DNA of 64,000 nt from UBA1672 sp965263215 (GCA_965263215.1 OZ253663.1:1302001-1366000), one strand, 5' to 3'; positions 18,012 through 26,443 are shown, counted from the stretch's first letter. A program made the numbers and translations. Notes: generated by a model from the sequence alone, not told the origin.

Positions 18012-18166
18012 TTTTGTAGCCTCTCCTACTTTTTGACATAAACCCGAAATAAACTGGGACACAATAATAATGCACTATAAGGTCAAAGGATGTCAAATAA
18101 AGCGCATTTTATTTTATTTTTACGTAAAATCTATATTTGTGCTTTAATGCTATGCTGCTGATATAG

Positions 18167-18931
18167 CTATATTTTTGTTCCTTGGTGGATGCAGGCTATA
18201 CCAAGGGATAGGTTTGTGTATTTGGCACGCTTGAACCCTGCGTCAGTGATTCGCCCTAAAAGTTTCTTTTGTTTTGGGAATTTCCTAATGCTTTCAACAA
18301 GATACTGGTAGCTGTCACGGTCATTTGTGATGCGTTCACCAAGTTTTGGTATGACGTTGTACGAATAAAGGTCGTAGGCTTTTGCAAGCGGTTTGGGGCT
18401 GACATGACTAAACTCAAGGCAGAAGAAGCGTCCGCCGGGCCTTAAAACGCGGTATGCTTCGGCTAGTGCGGTGTCTATATGCGTCACATTCCTTAGGCCA
18501 AAAGCGATTGTGTAGACATCAATGGAGTTGTCTTCTAGTGGAATCGATTCGGCATTGCCTGTTACCCATTTGAAATCATTGATCCATCCCTTATCAATCG
18601 CACGGTTCCGGCCAACTGAAAGCATGTTATCATTGAGGTCACAGAGCGTAATGTTGCCTCCGCTTCCTATTTTTTTGCGAATACGAAAGGCGATATCGCC
18701 CGTACCGCCGGCAACATCCAGATAATCGGCTGGGCGTCCGGCGATCTTTGTACGGGGACGTATCATACGGATAAACTGATCTTTCCACAGGCGGTGTATG
18801 CCGATGCTCATAAAGTCATTCATCAGATCATATTGGTCGGCAACGCTATCGAAAACACCAATCACACCCTCGGTTTTTTCTTCCGGGGTGACTTCTTTTT
18901 CGCCAAACCATGATTTTTCAGGATTTTGCAT
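18167..18931 (-). CDS. ubiE: Ubiquinone/menaquinone biosynthesis C-methyltransferase
   Basis: UbiE methylates the benzoquinone or naphthoquinone ring using SAM. The 254-residue product has the SAM motif I YLDVAGGTGDIAF (about residues 67-79), the family segment VFDSVADQYDLMNDFMSIG near the N-terminus, and the motifs IAFGLRNVTHID and PGGRFFCLEFSHV. Length is typical. It is divergent from murJ, sharing a 37-base region that contains a perfect inverted repeat. From memory, ubiE is usually followed by ubiB in alphaproteobacteria; here the Ala-rich gene takes that place. Confidence 0.95.
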   Translation of the reverse strand: MQNPEKSWFGEKEVTPEEKTEGVIGVFDSVADQYDLMNDFMSIGIHRLWKDQFIRMIRPRTKIAGRPADYLDVAGGTGDIAFRIRKKIGSGGNITLCDLNDNMLSVGRNRAIDKGWINDFKWVTGNAESIPLEDNSIDVYTIAFGLRNVTHIDTALAEAYRVLRPGGRFFCLEFSHVSPKPLAKAYDLYSYNVIPKLGERITNDRDSYQYLVESIRKFPKQKKLLGRITDAGFKRAKYTNLSLGIACIHQGTKI

Positions 18932-18951
18932 GCTGTTTTTCCTTTCAAACA

Positions 18952-18968
18952 GTGCTAATAGTTAGCAC
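18952..18968. repeat. Perfect inverted repeat abutting the murJ start codon
   Basis: GTGCTAA-TAG-TTAGCAC is a 7-base perfect dyad with a 3-base centre that ends one base before the murJ ATG, in the 37-base gap between divergent ubiE and murJ. It could be an operator, or in RNA a hairpin at the murJ start. The arms use the CIRCE half-site letters in the opposite order, so it is not a CIRCE element. Confidence 0.6.
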
Positions 18969-20516
18969 ATGAAACTCGTAAAAGCCATGGCTACTGTCGC
19001 AGGAATGACAGGTTTATCGCGGATCGCCGGATTTGCACGTGATATCCTGACAGCTGCCTATTTAGGGGCGGGACCTGTGGCGGATGCGTTCTTCGTTGCG
19101 CTGAAATTACCCAATTTTTTCAGGCGCGTAACGGCAGAAGGTGCATTTAGTATTGTCTTTGTGCCCATGTATTCCAAAACGCGGGAAATCGAAACGCCAG
19201 AAACAGCCGATCAATTTGCCAGTAATGCGTTCATGGTTATGCTGAGTGTTTTGTCAGTGTTTACAGTCATTGCACTTATGTTGATGCCATTCATTATCAG
19301 TGCAATCGCGCCAGGCTTCATAGGTGACCCGGTGCGCGCAGAGCTAGCGGTTGAATTGTCGCGGATCACATTTCCTTATTTATTGTTGATTTCATTAACG
19401 GCTCTTTTAGGGGGCGTGCTTAACGCAGTGGATCGGTTTGCACCTTTTGCTTTCGCGCCGGTACTGTTTAATCTGTCACTTATCGTATCGTTATTGTTAA
19501 GCGCGCATTTTGAAACAGCAGGACATGCAATGTCATACGGTTTGCTCGCGGCAGGTGTTTTCCAGTTTTTATTCTTATGGATATGTGCAAAACGGGCCAG
19601 AATTCAAATAAAAATGGCCCGACCTAAAATCAATGCCGATGTAAAGAAGGTATTTCGTTTGATGGGGCCTGCGGTGATCGGGGCAGGGGTTGTTCATATC
19701 AACTTGTTTGCGGACATTATATTGGCATCCTTTTTGGTGGAAGGGTCTATTTCCTATCTTTATTACGCGGATCGTTTAAATCAGCTCCCTCTGGGTATTG
19801 TAGGTATAGCGGTGGGAACAGCTTTGTTGCCGATGTTATCACGCGCGATGATTAAGGAAGATAAAAGCCATGCGCGTAATTTATTTAACAGATCACTCGA
19901 ATACTGCCTGCTTTTGGCACTACCTGCGGCTGTCGCTCTTGCGGTTATGCCACTAACTTTGATTACCGTCTTATTTGAACGTGGTGCTTTCGATGCAGCA
20001 GATAGTCTCATGACGTCAAAAGTTCTTATGGCCTATGCCATTGGTTTGCCTGCCTATATCGCAATTAAGGTGTTTTCAACGGCGCACTGGGCGCGGGAGG
20101 ATACCACGACGCCCGTACGCATATCAATCGTTGCAACCTTATTGAATATAGTGGGAAGCATAATATTAATTCAATATATAGGTGTTGTCGGCATCGCTCT
20201 CTCAACGGGGCTAACAGGATGGTTGCAGTTTTATTTACATGTACGTGCGTTGAAAGACCATCCATCTGCGCAGTTTGATCAAAAGTTCATGCGCAATATG
20301 CCGAAAATTATCCTCTCATCTTGCATCATGGGTATCGGCGTGTATAGTCTCAGCGTTCTTTTGCGGGACACTTTGTTTGATGGCACAACATTGGCTCAAA
20401 TAGGTGCGCTGATGATGATCGTATTTTTAGGCGCAGTTTTATACGGTATGTTCATTTTAATAACAGGCGCAATAAGTACAAAAGATTTGAAAACGTACGT
20501 GTTTAAAAAGAAGTAA
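18969..20516 (+). CDS. murJ: Lipid II flippase MurJ
   Basis: MurJ moves lipid II across the inner membrane for peptidoglycan synthesis. The 515-residue product is very hydrophobic with about 14 membrane segments and has the typical start MKLVKAMATVAGMTGLSRIAGFARD... with RDILTAAYLGAGPVADAFFV, then FRRVTAEGAFSIVFVPMYS, and the central DRLNQLPLGIVGIAVGTALLP. No Shine-Dalgarno precedes the ATG: the space is taken by the inverted repeat, so initiation may be leaderless or weak. It is followed by trpS after 12 bases, so the two are an operon. Confidence 0.96.
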   Translation: MKLVKAMATVAGMTGLSRIAGFARDILTAAYLGAGPVADAFFVALKLPNFFRRVTAEGAFSIVFVPMYSKTREIETPETADQFASNAFMVMLSVLSVFTVIALMLMPFIISAIAPGFIGDPVRAELAVELSRITFPYLLLISLTALLGGVLNAVDRFAPFAFAPVLFNLSLIVSLLLSAHFETAGHAMSYGLLAAGVFQFLFLWICAKRARIQIKMARPKINADVKKVFRLMGPAVIGAGVVHINLFADIILASFLVEGSISYLYYADRLNQLPLGIVGIAVGTALLPMLSRAMIKEDKSHARNLFNRSLEYCLLLALPAAVALAVMPLTLITVLFERGAFDAADSLMTSKVLMAYAIGLPAYIAIKVFSTAHWAREDTTTPVRISIVATLLNIVGSIILIQYIGVVGIALSTGLTGWLQFYLHVRALKDHPSAQFDQKFMRNMPKIILSSCIMGIGVYSLSVLLRDTLFDGTTLAQIGALMMIVFLGAVLYGMFILITGAISTKDLKTYVFKKK

Positions 20517-20528
20517 GAAGGTATTGAA

Positions 20529-21530
20529 ATGAATAGAATTTTATCCGGTATGCAGCCCACAAGCCAACTCCATTTGGGGAATTATCTTGGTGCGCTTAAA
20601 AACTGGGTGGCGTTTCAGGGTAAGCCGGATTATGAGTGCCTTTACTGCGTTGTTGATCTTCACGCCATTACCGCGGATTACGATCACAAACAGCTTGCGA
20701 ATGCGACGCGCGAAATTGCCGCGGCTTACATCGCGGCGGGGATTGATCCGAAAAAATCAACATTATTTGCGCAATCTCATGTGCCGGAGCATTCACAGTT
20801 GATGTGGTTGCTCGCGACGATGGCACAAATGGGCAAGCTTGAGCGTATGACTCAGTTTAAGGATAAGGCCGGAAAAAATGCCGAGCGCGCAGGGCTTGGG
20901 TTGTTTGCGTATCCAGTGCTGATGGCGGCGGATATTTTGATCTATAAGGCGACCCATGTGCCTGTTGGTGAAGATCAGAAACAGCATCTGGAGCTGACCC
21001 GTGATTTGGCGGCGACATTCAACACGCGTTACGATGTCGACTTTTTTCCACAGCCAGAGCCAGTCATCGCAGGGCCTGCGCCGCGCGTGATGTCACTGCG
21101 TGATGGAACCAGTAAAATGAGTAAGTCCGCAGATTCTGATATGACGCGGATCAATCTTACCGATACCGCCGATATGATTGCGAAGAAAATTAAAAAGGCG
21201 AAAACGGATGCTGATCCGTTGCCCGATACATTAGATGGTCTGGATGGCAGGCCAGAGGCATTAAACCTTGTGACGCTCTATGCGGCTTTGGTGGATATCA
21301 GTAAGGAGGATGTCATCAAACAGTACGCAGGACAACAGTTCGGAGCGTTCAAGCCGGCATTGGTTGAAGTGGCAGTAGAGCATCTGGCGCCGATTACCGG
21401 AAGAATGAATGAGTTACTGGAAGATACGGCGCAAATTGATGCGTATTTGAAGGACGGCGCAGAGCATGCGCGCTCCATCGCCTCGGGTGTGCTTGCCGAT
21501 GTTCAGAAAATAATGGGTTTTTTCATATAA
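20529..21530 (+). CDS. trpS: Tryptophanyl-tRNA synthetase
   Basis: TrpS charges tRNA-Trp. The 333-residue class I synthetase has the HIGH variant HLGN in QLHLGNYLG (about residues 15-18), DLHAITADYD, the KMSKS loop (SKMSKSADSDM, about 195-205) and PVGEDQKQHLELTRD, the tRNA and ATP-site helix. The start has AGAAGGTATTGAA upstream. It is 12 bases behind murJ, a common pairing in alphaproteobacteria as far as I recall. No leader or T-box could fit before it. Confidence 0.96.
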   Translation: MNRILSGMQPTSQLHLGNYLGALKNWVAFQGKPDYECLYCVVDLHAITADYDHKQLANATREIAAAYIAAGIDPKKSTLFAQSHVPEHSQLMWLLATMAQMGKLERMTQFKDKAGKNAERAGLGLFAYPVLMAADILIYKATHVPVGEDQKQHLELTRDLAATFNTRYDVDFFPQPEPVIAGPAPRVMSLRDGTSKMSKSADSDMTRINLTDTADMIAKKIKKAKTDADPLPDTLDGLDGRPEALNLVTLYAALVDISKEDVIKQYAGQQFGAFKPALVEVAVEHLAPITGRMNELLEDTAQIDAYLKDGAEHARSIASGVLADVQKIMGFFI

Positions 21531-21639
21531 AATAATTCCTTAAAGAGCTTTAATGTGTTAATTTCACATAGATATTTGCATTTTATTAATTAAAATAGCA
21601 CAATATGGACAGCGTTAACTTACTGGGACAGCGTACATT

Positions 21640-22296
21640 ATGTTTACACCTTTAAAATCACTTCTAGTAGCAGCACTTGTTTGCTCTGCATTCGTTTCAA
21701 CAGCACAGGCCGAGCAGTTCTTCTATGAAGACAGGCAAGAGCGTTTTACAATGACGTTCCCTGATACGTGGAAACGTGTTGCCAATCAAAAGGCAGATGA
21801 TCAAATCACAATCGCAGGTCCAGGCTTAGGTGACTATGCGACGTGTAAGGTGCGTGTTCGTGATGATCGTCGGTTCGTAATTTTCCCAGGTAAGTTTGAC
21901 TCAGATGTTCAGAAGGTCGCTTACAGCAGAAACTTCTGGAACGATTATCTCGGCGATTATAATGAGATTGTTGTTGATACATTTAAGGACGGTTCAGGTC
22001 TTGGCCTTGGTTATGCAACGATGGCAGAAGCATCTTATGAAACTGCAGAAGGACCATTGGTTCGCAAGCGTGGCATGATGTTCGCATCTTTGTATCACGA
22101 TCAACTTTACGTTGTTGATTGTTCTTCACATGAAAGTGTTTACCAGAAATGGCGTCCTGCCTTTCTATCGATCGTAAAGTCAGTTGATTTTGGTAGTGTA
22201 AGACATGCAAAGCCGCATGGCCATTACAGAGGGTTTGATAGCGATCCTAAAATCGCAATTGAAGGTGCTAAAAAGCTTGATGTATACAAGTTCTAA
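21640..22296 (+). CDS. Secreted protein of unknown function
   Basis: The 218-residue product begins with a clear signal peptide (residues 1-24, cleavage probably after AQA before EQFFYED). The mature protein opens with a YEDRQERFTMTFPDTW segment and closes the domain with FLSIVKSVDF, a pattern resembling the PsbP/DUF1795-type alpha/beta sandwich; this is only a structural guess. Two cysteines (in YATCKVRV and VVDCSSHE) may form a disulfide in the periplasm. The tail is rich in His, Gly and Lys. It stands alone between trpS and the TauE leader, with a 109-base AT-rich upstream region. Confidence 0.7.
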   Translation: MFTPLKSLLVAALVCSAFVSTAQAEQFFYEDRQERFTMTFPDTWKRVANQKADDQITIAGPGLGDYATCKVRVRDDRRFVIFPGKFDSDVQKVAYSRNFWNDYLGDYNEIVVDTFKDGSGLGLGYATMAEASYETAEGPLVRKRGMMFASLYHDQLYVVDCSSHESVYQKWRPAFLSIVKSVDFGSVRHAKPHGHYRGFDSDPKIAIEGAKKLDVYKF

Positions 22297-22300
22297 TGCA

Positions 22301-22402
22301 CTTTGCCTTTTGAAAATATGACCACATAAAGCACCTCATTAATTGAGATCCTTTGCTTGTTCAATGAATATGCCAAAAGGCAACTAAAGGGGTGTTTTTT
22401 AA
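22301..22402 (+). promoter_or_regulatory. Structured 5' leader of the TauE/SafE gene (candidate cis-regulatory RNA)
   Basis: The leader contains a perfect 10-base inverted repeat TTGCCTTTTG (22303-22312) with CAAAAGGCAA (22374-22383) enclosing 61 bases. In that loop CACCTC (22332-22337) can pair with GGGGTG (22389-22394), five Watson-Crick pairs and one G-U, which would form a pseudoknot and cover the Shine-Dalgarno AAAGGGG (22386-22392). CACCTC also overlaps an alternative hairpin CTCA/TGAG (22335-22338 with 22344-22347), so the two states exclude each other. Six T follow GGGGTG at 22395-22400. Ligand and function are unknown. Confidence 0.5.
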
Positions 22403-23314
22403 ATGCAGATTTATCTGCCGATTGCTGAGATGAGCATAGCCATAGAAGTGATTTTTCTTCTAGGCTTTTTTGTTGGCTTTATTTCAGGTGTGTTCGGCGT
22501 TGGCGGCGGTTTTCTTACAACACCTCTTCTTATCTTTATGGGGATTCCTTCTGCCGTTGCTGTTGGTACGCAGGGCAGTCAGCTCGTTGCGTCTGGTCTC
22601 AGTGGTGTGATGGGCTATTGGCGGCGTGGCCACGTGGATTTTTTGGTTGGCACGATTATGTTAGTCGGTGGTTTAATCGGGACGATCATTGGTGTTTTCT
22701 TTTTTCAATTCATAAAGTTAATAGGGCAAATTGATCTCATCATTTCCCTGCTTTATATCCTTTTGCTCGGCTCTATTGGGATTATGATGTTGTTCGAGAG
22801 TGTCTTTACAAAGTTCAAAAAGAAAACAATGAAGTCGGAATTTAACAGACTGAAATCAAAAACTCTTATATCCAAACTTCCTTATAAGATGCGGTTTCCC
22901 CGCTCTAAGCTCTATGTCAGTGTTTTTGTACCGGGCGGCATCGGTGTCGTGAGTGGCTTTTTGGTGGCGACGATGGGCGTCGGTGGTGGCTTTTTGCTTG
23001 TGCCTGCGATGATTTATATCCTTGGTATGCCGCCTTTGCTTGTTGCGGGAACATCATTATTTCAAATTATTTTTACCAGTGCCTTTGCAACGATTATGCA
23101 TGCAACGGTTAGTAACAGCGTTGATATATTGCTGGCCTTGTTCCTTATTCTTGGCGGTGTTATTGGTGCGCAGGTTGGCGTGAAGATGTCTCGTAAAGTG
23201 ACGGGTGCTAATGCTCGCGTTATTCTGGCTCTGCTTGTTTTAGGCGTATGTACGCAGTTGGCTGTGCAATTATTTTTCAGTCCATCGGATATATTTGTGA
23301 TGGTGGAGAAATGA
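22403..23314 (+). CDS. TauE/SafE-family anion exporter (sulfite/sulfoacetate type)
   Basis: The 303-residue inner-membrane protein has about eight hydrophobic segments arranged as two halves, each with the family glycine motif: GVFGVGGGFLTTPLL (about residues 30-44) and ATMGVGGGFLLVPAM (about 190-204). A basic cytoplasmic loop of about 40 residues (FKKKTMKSEFNRLKSKT) separates the halves. Members export sulfite or organosulfonates, or act on other sulfur anions; the substrate here is unknown. The next gene overlaps by four bases (ATGA). The 5' leader looks structured, so translation may be controlled. Confidence 0.88.
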   Translation: MQIYLPIAEMSIAIEVIFLLGFFVGFISGVFGVGGGFLTTPLLIFMGIPSAVAVGTQGSQLVASGLSGVMGYWRRGHVDFLVGTIMLVGGLIGTIIGVFFFQFIKLIGQIDLIISLLYILLLGSIGIMMLFESVFTKFKKKTMKSEFNRLKSKTLISKLPYKMRFPRSKLYVSVFVPGGIGVVSGFLVATMGVGGGFLLVPAMIYILGMPPLLVAGTSLFQIIFTSAFATIMHATVSNSVDILLALFLILGGVIGAQVGVKMSRKVTGANARVILALLVLGVCTQLAVQLFFSPSDIFVMVEK

Positions 23315-24069
23315 GCATGAGACGATTTTTTATTTTGATGTTTGTTGTGACCCTGTTTTCGGGGGGGCAAAGCACCAATGCTAATAATTTCGATGTTGAG
23401 GTAGCAAACGAAAATATCGGCGTTACGGTTGGTTTTACAGGCTCATCTGTGGAGCTGTTTGGTGATAAACGTAATAAAGATGCGGATGTGGCCATAATTG
23501 TTGAGGGGCCACGTAAGGATATCACCATCTGGAAAAAAGCGCGCGTTATGGGGACATGGGTTAATCGTTATTATATGACGTTTAGCGATATGCCTGTTTA
23601 TTATCAATATGCAACGACAATTGATGGTGAGTTAGATGATAATTTAGATCTTATTATGAGGCATAATGGAATAGGGCACGAGGCTTTGTTTGCTTCTATG
23701 GATATTAAAAAATCAAAGAGTATTGATGACACGGCGCCGTTTAAGAAAACTCTTTTAGAGAAGAAATCTGAGAGAGGAATTTATTTTAAAGATCCTGCTG
23801 AAATAAAATTTATTAATGATTATTTCTTTCGGGTGCGCTTTGATATCCCTGCATCGGCACAAACCGGGGAATATAAAATACGAAGCTATTTAATTGAAGA
23901 TGGTAAAGTCACAGAGCAACGCGTTGATACTCTGCTCGTAAAGCAAGTTGGTATGAATGCGTTTATTTATCAAATGGCCAAACAACATAGCCTTGTTTAT
24001 GCGATGATATGTATATTGCTTGCGCTATTTTGCGGTTGGTTTGCAAGTGTTGTCAGGGTACGTCCGTAA
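23311..24069 (+). CDS. TIGR02186-type membrane-anchored protein
   Basis: The 252-residue product starts at the ATG overlapping the TauE stop (ATGA at 23311-23314). It has a signal peptide (FFILMFVVTLFSGGQSTNAN), a beta-rich periplasmic domain with ITVGFTGSSVELFGDK-like and KKARVMGTWVNRYYMTFSDM segments, and one C-terminal membrane helix (LVYAMICILLALFCGWFASV). I recognise it as the conserved alphaproteobacterial protein TIGR02186, which is regularly next to TauE/SafE genes; its function is unknown, and partnership with the exporter is inferred from coupling of the two genes. Confidence 0.78.
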   Translation: MSMRRFFILMFVVTLFSGGQSTNANNFDVEVANENIGVTVGFTGSSVELFGDKRNKDADVAIIVEGPRKDITIWKKARVMGTWVNRYYMTFSDMPVYYQYATTIDGELDDNLDLIMRHNGIGHEALFASMDIKKSKSIDDTAPFKKTLLEKKSERGIYFKDPAEIKFINDYFFRVRFDIPASAQTGEYKIRSYLIEDGKVTEQRVDTLLVKQVGMNAFIYQMAKQHSLVYAMICILLALFCGWFASVVRVRP

Positions 24070-24086
24070 CAGGAGGAATGTGTAAG

Positions 24087-24566
24087 ATGAGTGAAGAAGA
24101 TAATGTAAAAAAGCGTAAAGGTGTTTTCCTTGTGCTCGTGGATTCGACACAGGAATCTAATACTGCGGTTGATTATGCGTCTGAATTTGCGAATGCAGAA
24201 GATGGGTATGTCGCACTGTTGAACGTGATAGAGCATACTCCTGTATCAGGTTGGCAAGACATAGAGGCGCGTGTCAGAAAAGAAACGCGATCTCAGGCGG
24301 AGCAGATGATTTGGCACGCCGCCGGACGTGTGATTGAGAACACGCGTAAAATTCCTATCGTGTGTATCGAGGAGGGTGATCGCAGTGATAATATTGTTAA
24401 AATGCTTGAGGATAATAAGAATATTGTCGCTCTTGTGCTGGCATCTGCTGCGGGATCTTCAAATCCCGGGCCGCTTGTTACGTATTTCTCCGGCAAAGGA
24501 ATATCGCGCCTTCCGGTTCCCTTGATGATTGTACCGGGACATTTGGAAAACACCGATATTGCTTGA
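24087..24566 (+). CDS. Universal stress protein, UspA family
   Basis: The 159-residue product has the Usp fold: LVLVDSTQESNTAVDYASEFA at the N-terminus and VALVLASAAGSSNPGPLVTY followed by PVPLMIVPG, the region of the ATP-binding G-2x-G-9x-G-like loop, though the exact motif is weak, so nucleotide binding is uncertain. The start at 24087 is 10 bases after AGGAGG; an ATG at 24078 is too close to that SD. It follows TIGR02186 by 17 bases, so it belongs to the TauE operon, and precedes the Nfu gene by 53 bases. Confidence 0.85.
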   Translation: MSEEDNVKKRKGVFLVLVDSTQESNTAVDYASEFANAEDGYVALLNVIEHTPVSGWQDIEARVRKETRSQAEQMIWHAAGRVIENTRKIPIVCIEEGDRSDNIVKMLEDNKNIVALVLASAAGSSNPGPLVTYFSGKGISRLPVPLMIVPGHLENTDIA

Positions 24567-24619
24567 TTGCGCGCACAGTAGATCGTATAAATTCGTCCAT
24601 AGAATAAAGGACAAAACGC

Positions 24620-25189
24620 ATGTTTATACAAACTCAAGATACGCCAAATCCGGCAACAGTTAAATTTTTACCCGGTCAGGACGTTTTATCATCCAATAAA
24701 ACAATAGATTTTTCTGGTGAGGATGAAGCTAAAAATTCGCCTCTGGCGCAGAGATTATTCAGTATTGTTGGTGTTGTGCGTGTCTTTTTGGCACAAGATT
24801 TTGTATCCGTTACAAAGGCAGATGATACGGATTGGTCAATGCTAAAGCCGATGATATTAGCGGCCTTGATGGAGCATTTATCAACAGGACAGCCAGTTGT
24901 CATCGAAGAGGCTGATAATGCTCAAGTCACGGCGAACGCAGATGTTGAAGATGATGAAATAACGAAGCAAATCAAAGAGTTGTTGGAAGAACGCGTACGG
25001 CCAATGGTCGCCATGGATGGTGGCGATATTGTGTTTGACCGTTTTGAAGATGGTATTGTTTATTTGCAAATGCAGGGTGCGTGTTCAGGCTGCCCAAGCT
25101 CTACTGTCACGTTAAAATCCGGTATTGAAAATATGCTTAAACATTACGTGCCCGAAGTCACAGAAGTCCGACAAGCCGAACATTTTTAA
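24620..25189 (+). CDS. Nfu-type iron-sulfur cluster carrier
   Basis: The 189-residue protein has an N-terminal Nfu domain (MFIQTQDTPNPATVKFLPG) and a C-terminal NifU-like domain with the cluster-binding CxxC in GACSGCPSSTVTLKSGIE (about residues 151-168). Such proteins carry [4Fe-4S] clusters to target enzymes. The layout matches mitochondrial NFU1-like proteins common in alphaproteobacteria rather than E. coli NfuA. AAAGGA precedes the start. The downstream tsaB begins 9 bases after the stop; Nfu-tsaB adjacency is usual in this group. Confidence 0.92.
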   Translation: MFIQTQDTPNPATVKFLPGQDVLSSNKTIDFSGEDEAKNSPLAQRLFSIVGVVRVFLAQDFVSVTKADDTDWSMLKPMILAALMEHLSTGQPVVIEEADNAQVTANADVEDDEITKQIKELLEERVRPMVAMDGGDIVFDRFEDGIVYLQMQGACSGCPSSTVTLKSGIENMLKHYVPEVTEVRQAEHF

Positions 25190-25198
25190 GGAATATCT

Positions 25199-25891
25199 AT
25201 GCTGGTTCTGGCGATTGATAGTGCTATGAATGGTTGTTCTGCTTGTGTCTTCGATGGTGATGAAGGCGTTTTAAACGCGCAGCACTTGGATATTGTGCGC
25301 GGACAAGCCGAGCACTTAATGCCGTTAATTAATGATGTCATGCAAAAATCAGATGTTAACTATAGCGATTTGGATATGATCGCTGTGACACAAGGCCCCG
25401 GCGCTTTTACAGGTATGCGTATCGGCCTCTCGACGGCGAAATCTATTGGCATGGTAATTAATAAACCTGTTGTCGGCGTGTCTTGCTTTGAGGCAGTTCT
25501 AGAGAGTTACCTTGATGACCGCAAGGCTGTGGATACCGTTCCATTTTATGGTGTTATTTTGGAAACAAAACGCAAAGATTATTACTTCCAAATGTTTGAA
25601 GGGTATATTTCTGCGGGAGACGATGCGGCGGCTATGGATGGGCGTGATATTTCATTAGTAACGCAAGACAAAGAATGTTTGTTTGTTGGGGATGCTGTTG
25701 AGCGTTATGCCGATGAAATAGGGCAGGATATCAAAAGCGTTTCTATTAACGCGCCGAAGGTAGATATCATCGCAAGGCTCGCGATTGATAAATACAAAAA
25801 TAAAGACAAAAACGCTATTAATTGTGCTCCTGTTTATTTAAGGTTGCCTGAGATCGGTAAGCCTAAAAACCCGCCGAGAGTTTTGAAATAA
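25199..25891 (+). CDS. tsaB: tRNA threonylcarbamoyladenosine biosynthesis protein TsaB
   Basis: TsaB is an inactive Kae1-like ASKHA protein that pairs with TsaD to place t6A at position 37 of tRNAs. The 230-residue product has the N-terminal VLAIDSAMNGCSACVFDG and the signature VTQGPGAFTGMRIGLSTAKS (about residues 62-81). It follows Nfu closely. In many alphaproteobacteria rimI comes next; here the next gene is the MucR-like regulator after 143 bases, and rimI is absent from the window. Confidence 0.92.
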   Translation: MLVLAIDSAMNGCSACVFDGDEGVLNAQHLDIVRGQAEHLMPLINDVMQKSDVNYSDLDMIAVTQGPGAFTGMRIGLSTAKSIGMVINKPVVGVSCFEAVLESYLDDRKAVDTVPFYGVILETKRKDYYFQMFEGYISAGDDAAAMDGRDISLVTQDKECLFVGDAVERYADEIGQDIKSVSINAPKVDIIARLAIDKYKNKDKNAINCAPVYLRLPEIGKPKNPPRVLK

Positions 25892-26034
25892 TTATTTTAC
25901 TTCATACCATGATCTTCATTAAGTATTTTTATATGTATTTTCTTGAGGTGTAAGAAAATCTATGTATTTTATTAAGTAAATAACGTTACCATTACTATAA
26001 AGTTTAATAAGCAATTCCAGAGAAAGTCTTTGTT

Positions 26035-26436
26035 ATGAGTGATGAAATTAGTCGCGCTGAATTATTATCATTAACGACAGAAGTCGTTTCATCCTATGTT
26101 TCGAATAATACAGTCGGCGCAGATGATCTGCCTGCTGTTATTGAGCAAGTGTTTAAGTCACTTTCTACAGTAACGGCGGAAGGAATTGGTAATGCAGACA
26201 GACCACAACCTGCTGTACCTATTAAACGCTCAATCACGCCTGATTTCTTAATTTGTTTGGAAGACGGTAAAAAACTGAAAATGCTTAAGCGCCATCTAAA
26301 GACAGCCTATAATATGACACCGGAACAATACCGAGAGCGTTGGGGCTTACCGGCGGATTATCCAATGGTTGCACCGAGCTATGCTGAAAAACGTAGTAAG
26401 CTTGCAAAAGATATCGGTTTAGGAACGCGTAATTAA
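26035..26436 (+). CDS. MucR/Ros-family regulator with an altered zinc-finger site
   Basis: The 133-residue product carries the Ros/MucR domain: TPDFLICLEDGKKLKMLKRH and the conserved MTPEQYRERWGLPADYPMV, ending in an AEKRSKLAKDIGLG tail. MucR proteins bind AT-rich DNA and compact it or repress exopolysaccharide, motility and cell-cycle genes. The usual metal positions read C74, D77, H87 and Y92: Cys-Asp-His-His proteins are known, but the last histidine is replaced by Tyr here, so the metal may be lost. The upstream 143 bases are strongly AT-rich, as expected for autoregulation, but I see no defined operator. Confidence 0.9.
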   Translation: MSDEISRAELLSLTTEVVSSYVSNNTVGADDLPAVIEQVFKSLSTVTAEGIGNADRPQPAVPIKRSITPDFLICLEDGKKLKMLKRHLKTAYNMTPEQYRERWGLPADYPMVAPSYAEKRSKLAKDIGLGTRN

Positions 26437-26443
26437 GGCGCGC

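Noticed and set aside
18952..18968. CIRCE (HrcA) operator
   Set aside because: The arms resemble CIRCE half-sites, but they occur in the opposite order (GTGCTAA then TTAGCAC) and with a 3-base instead of 9-base spacer.
20517..20528. trp leader or T-box before trpS
   Set aside because: Only 12 bases separate murJ and trpS, leaving no room for a leader.
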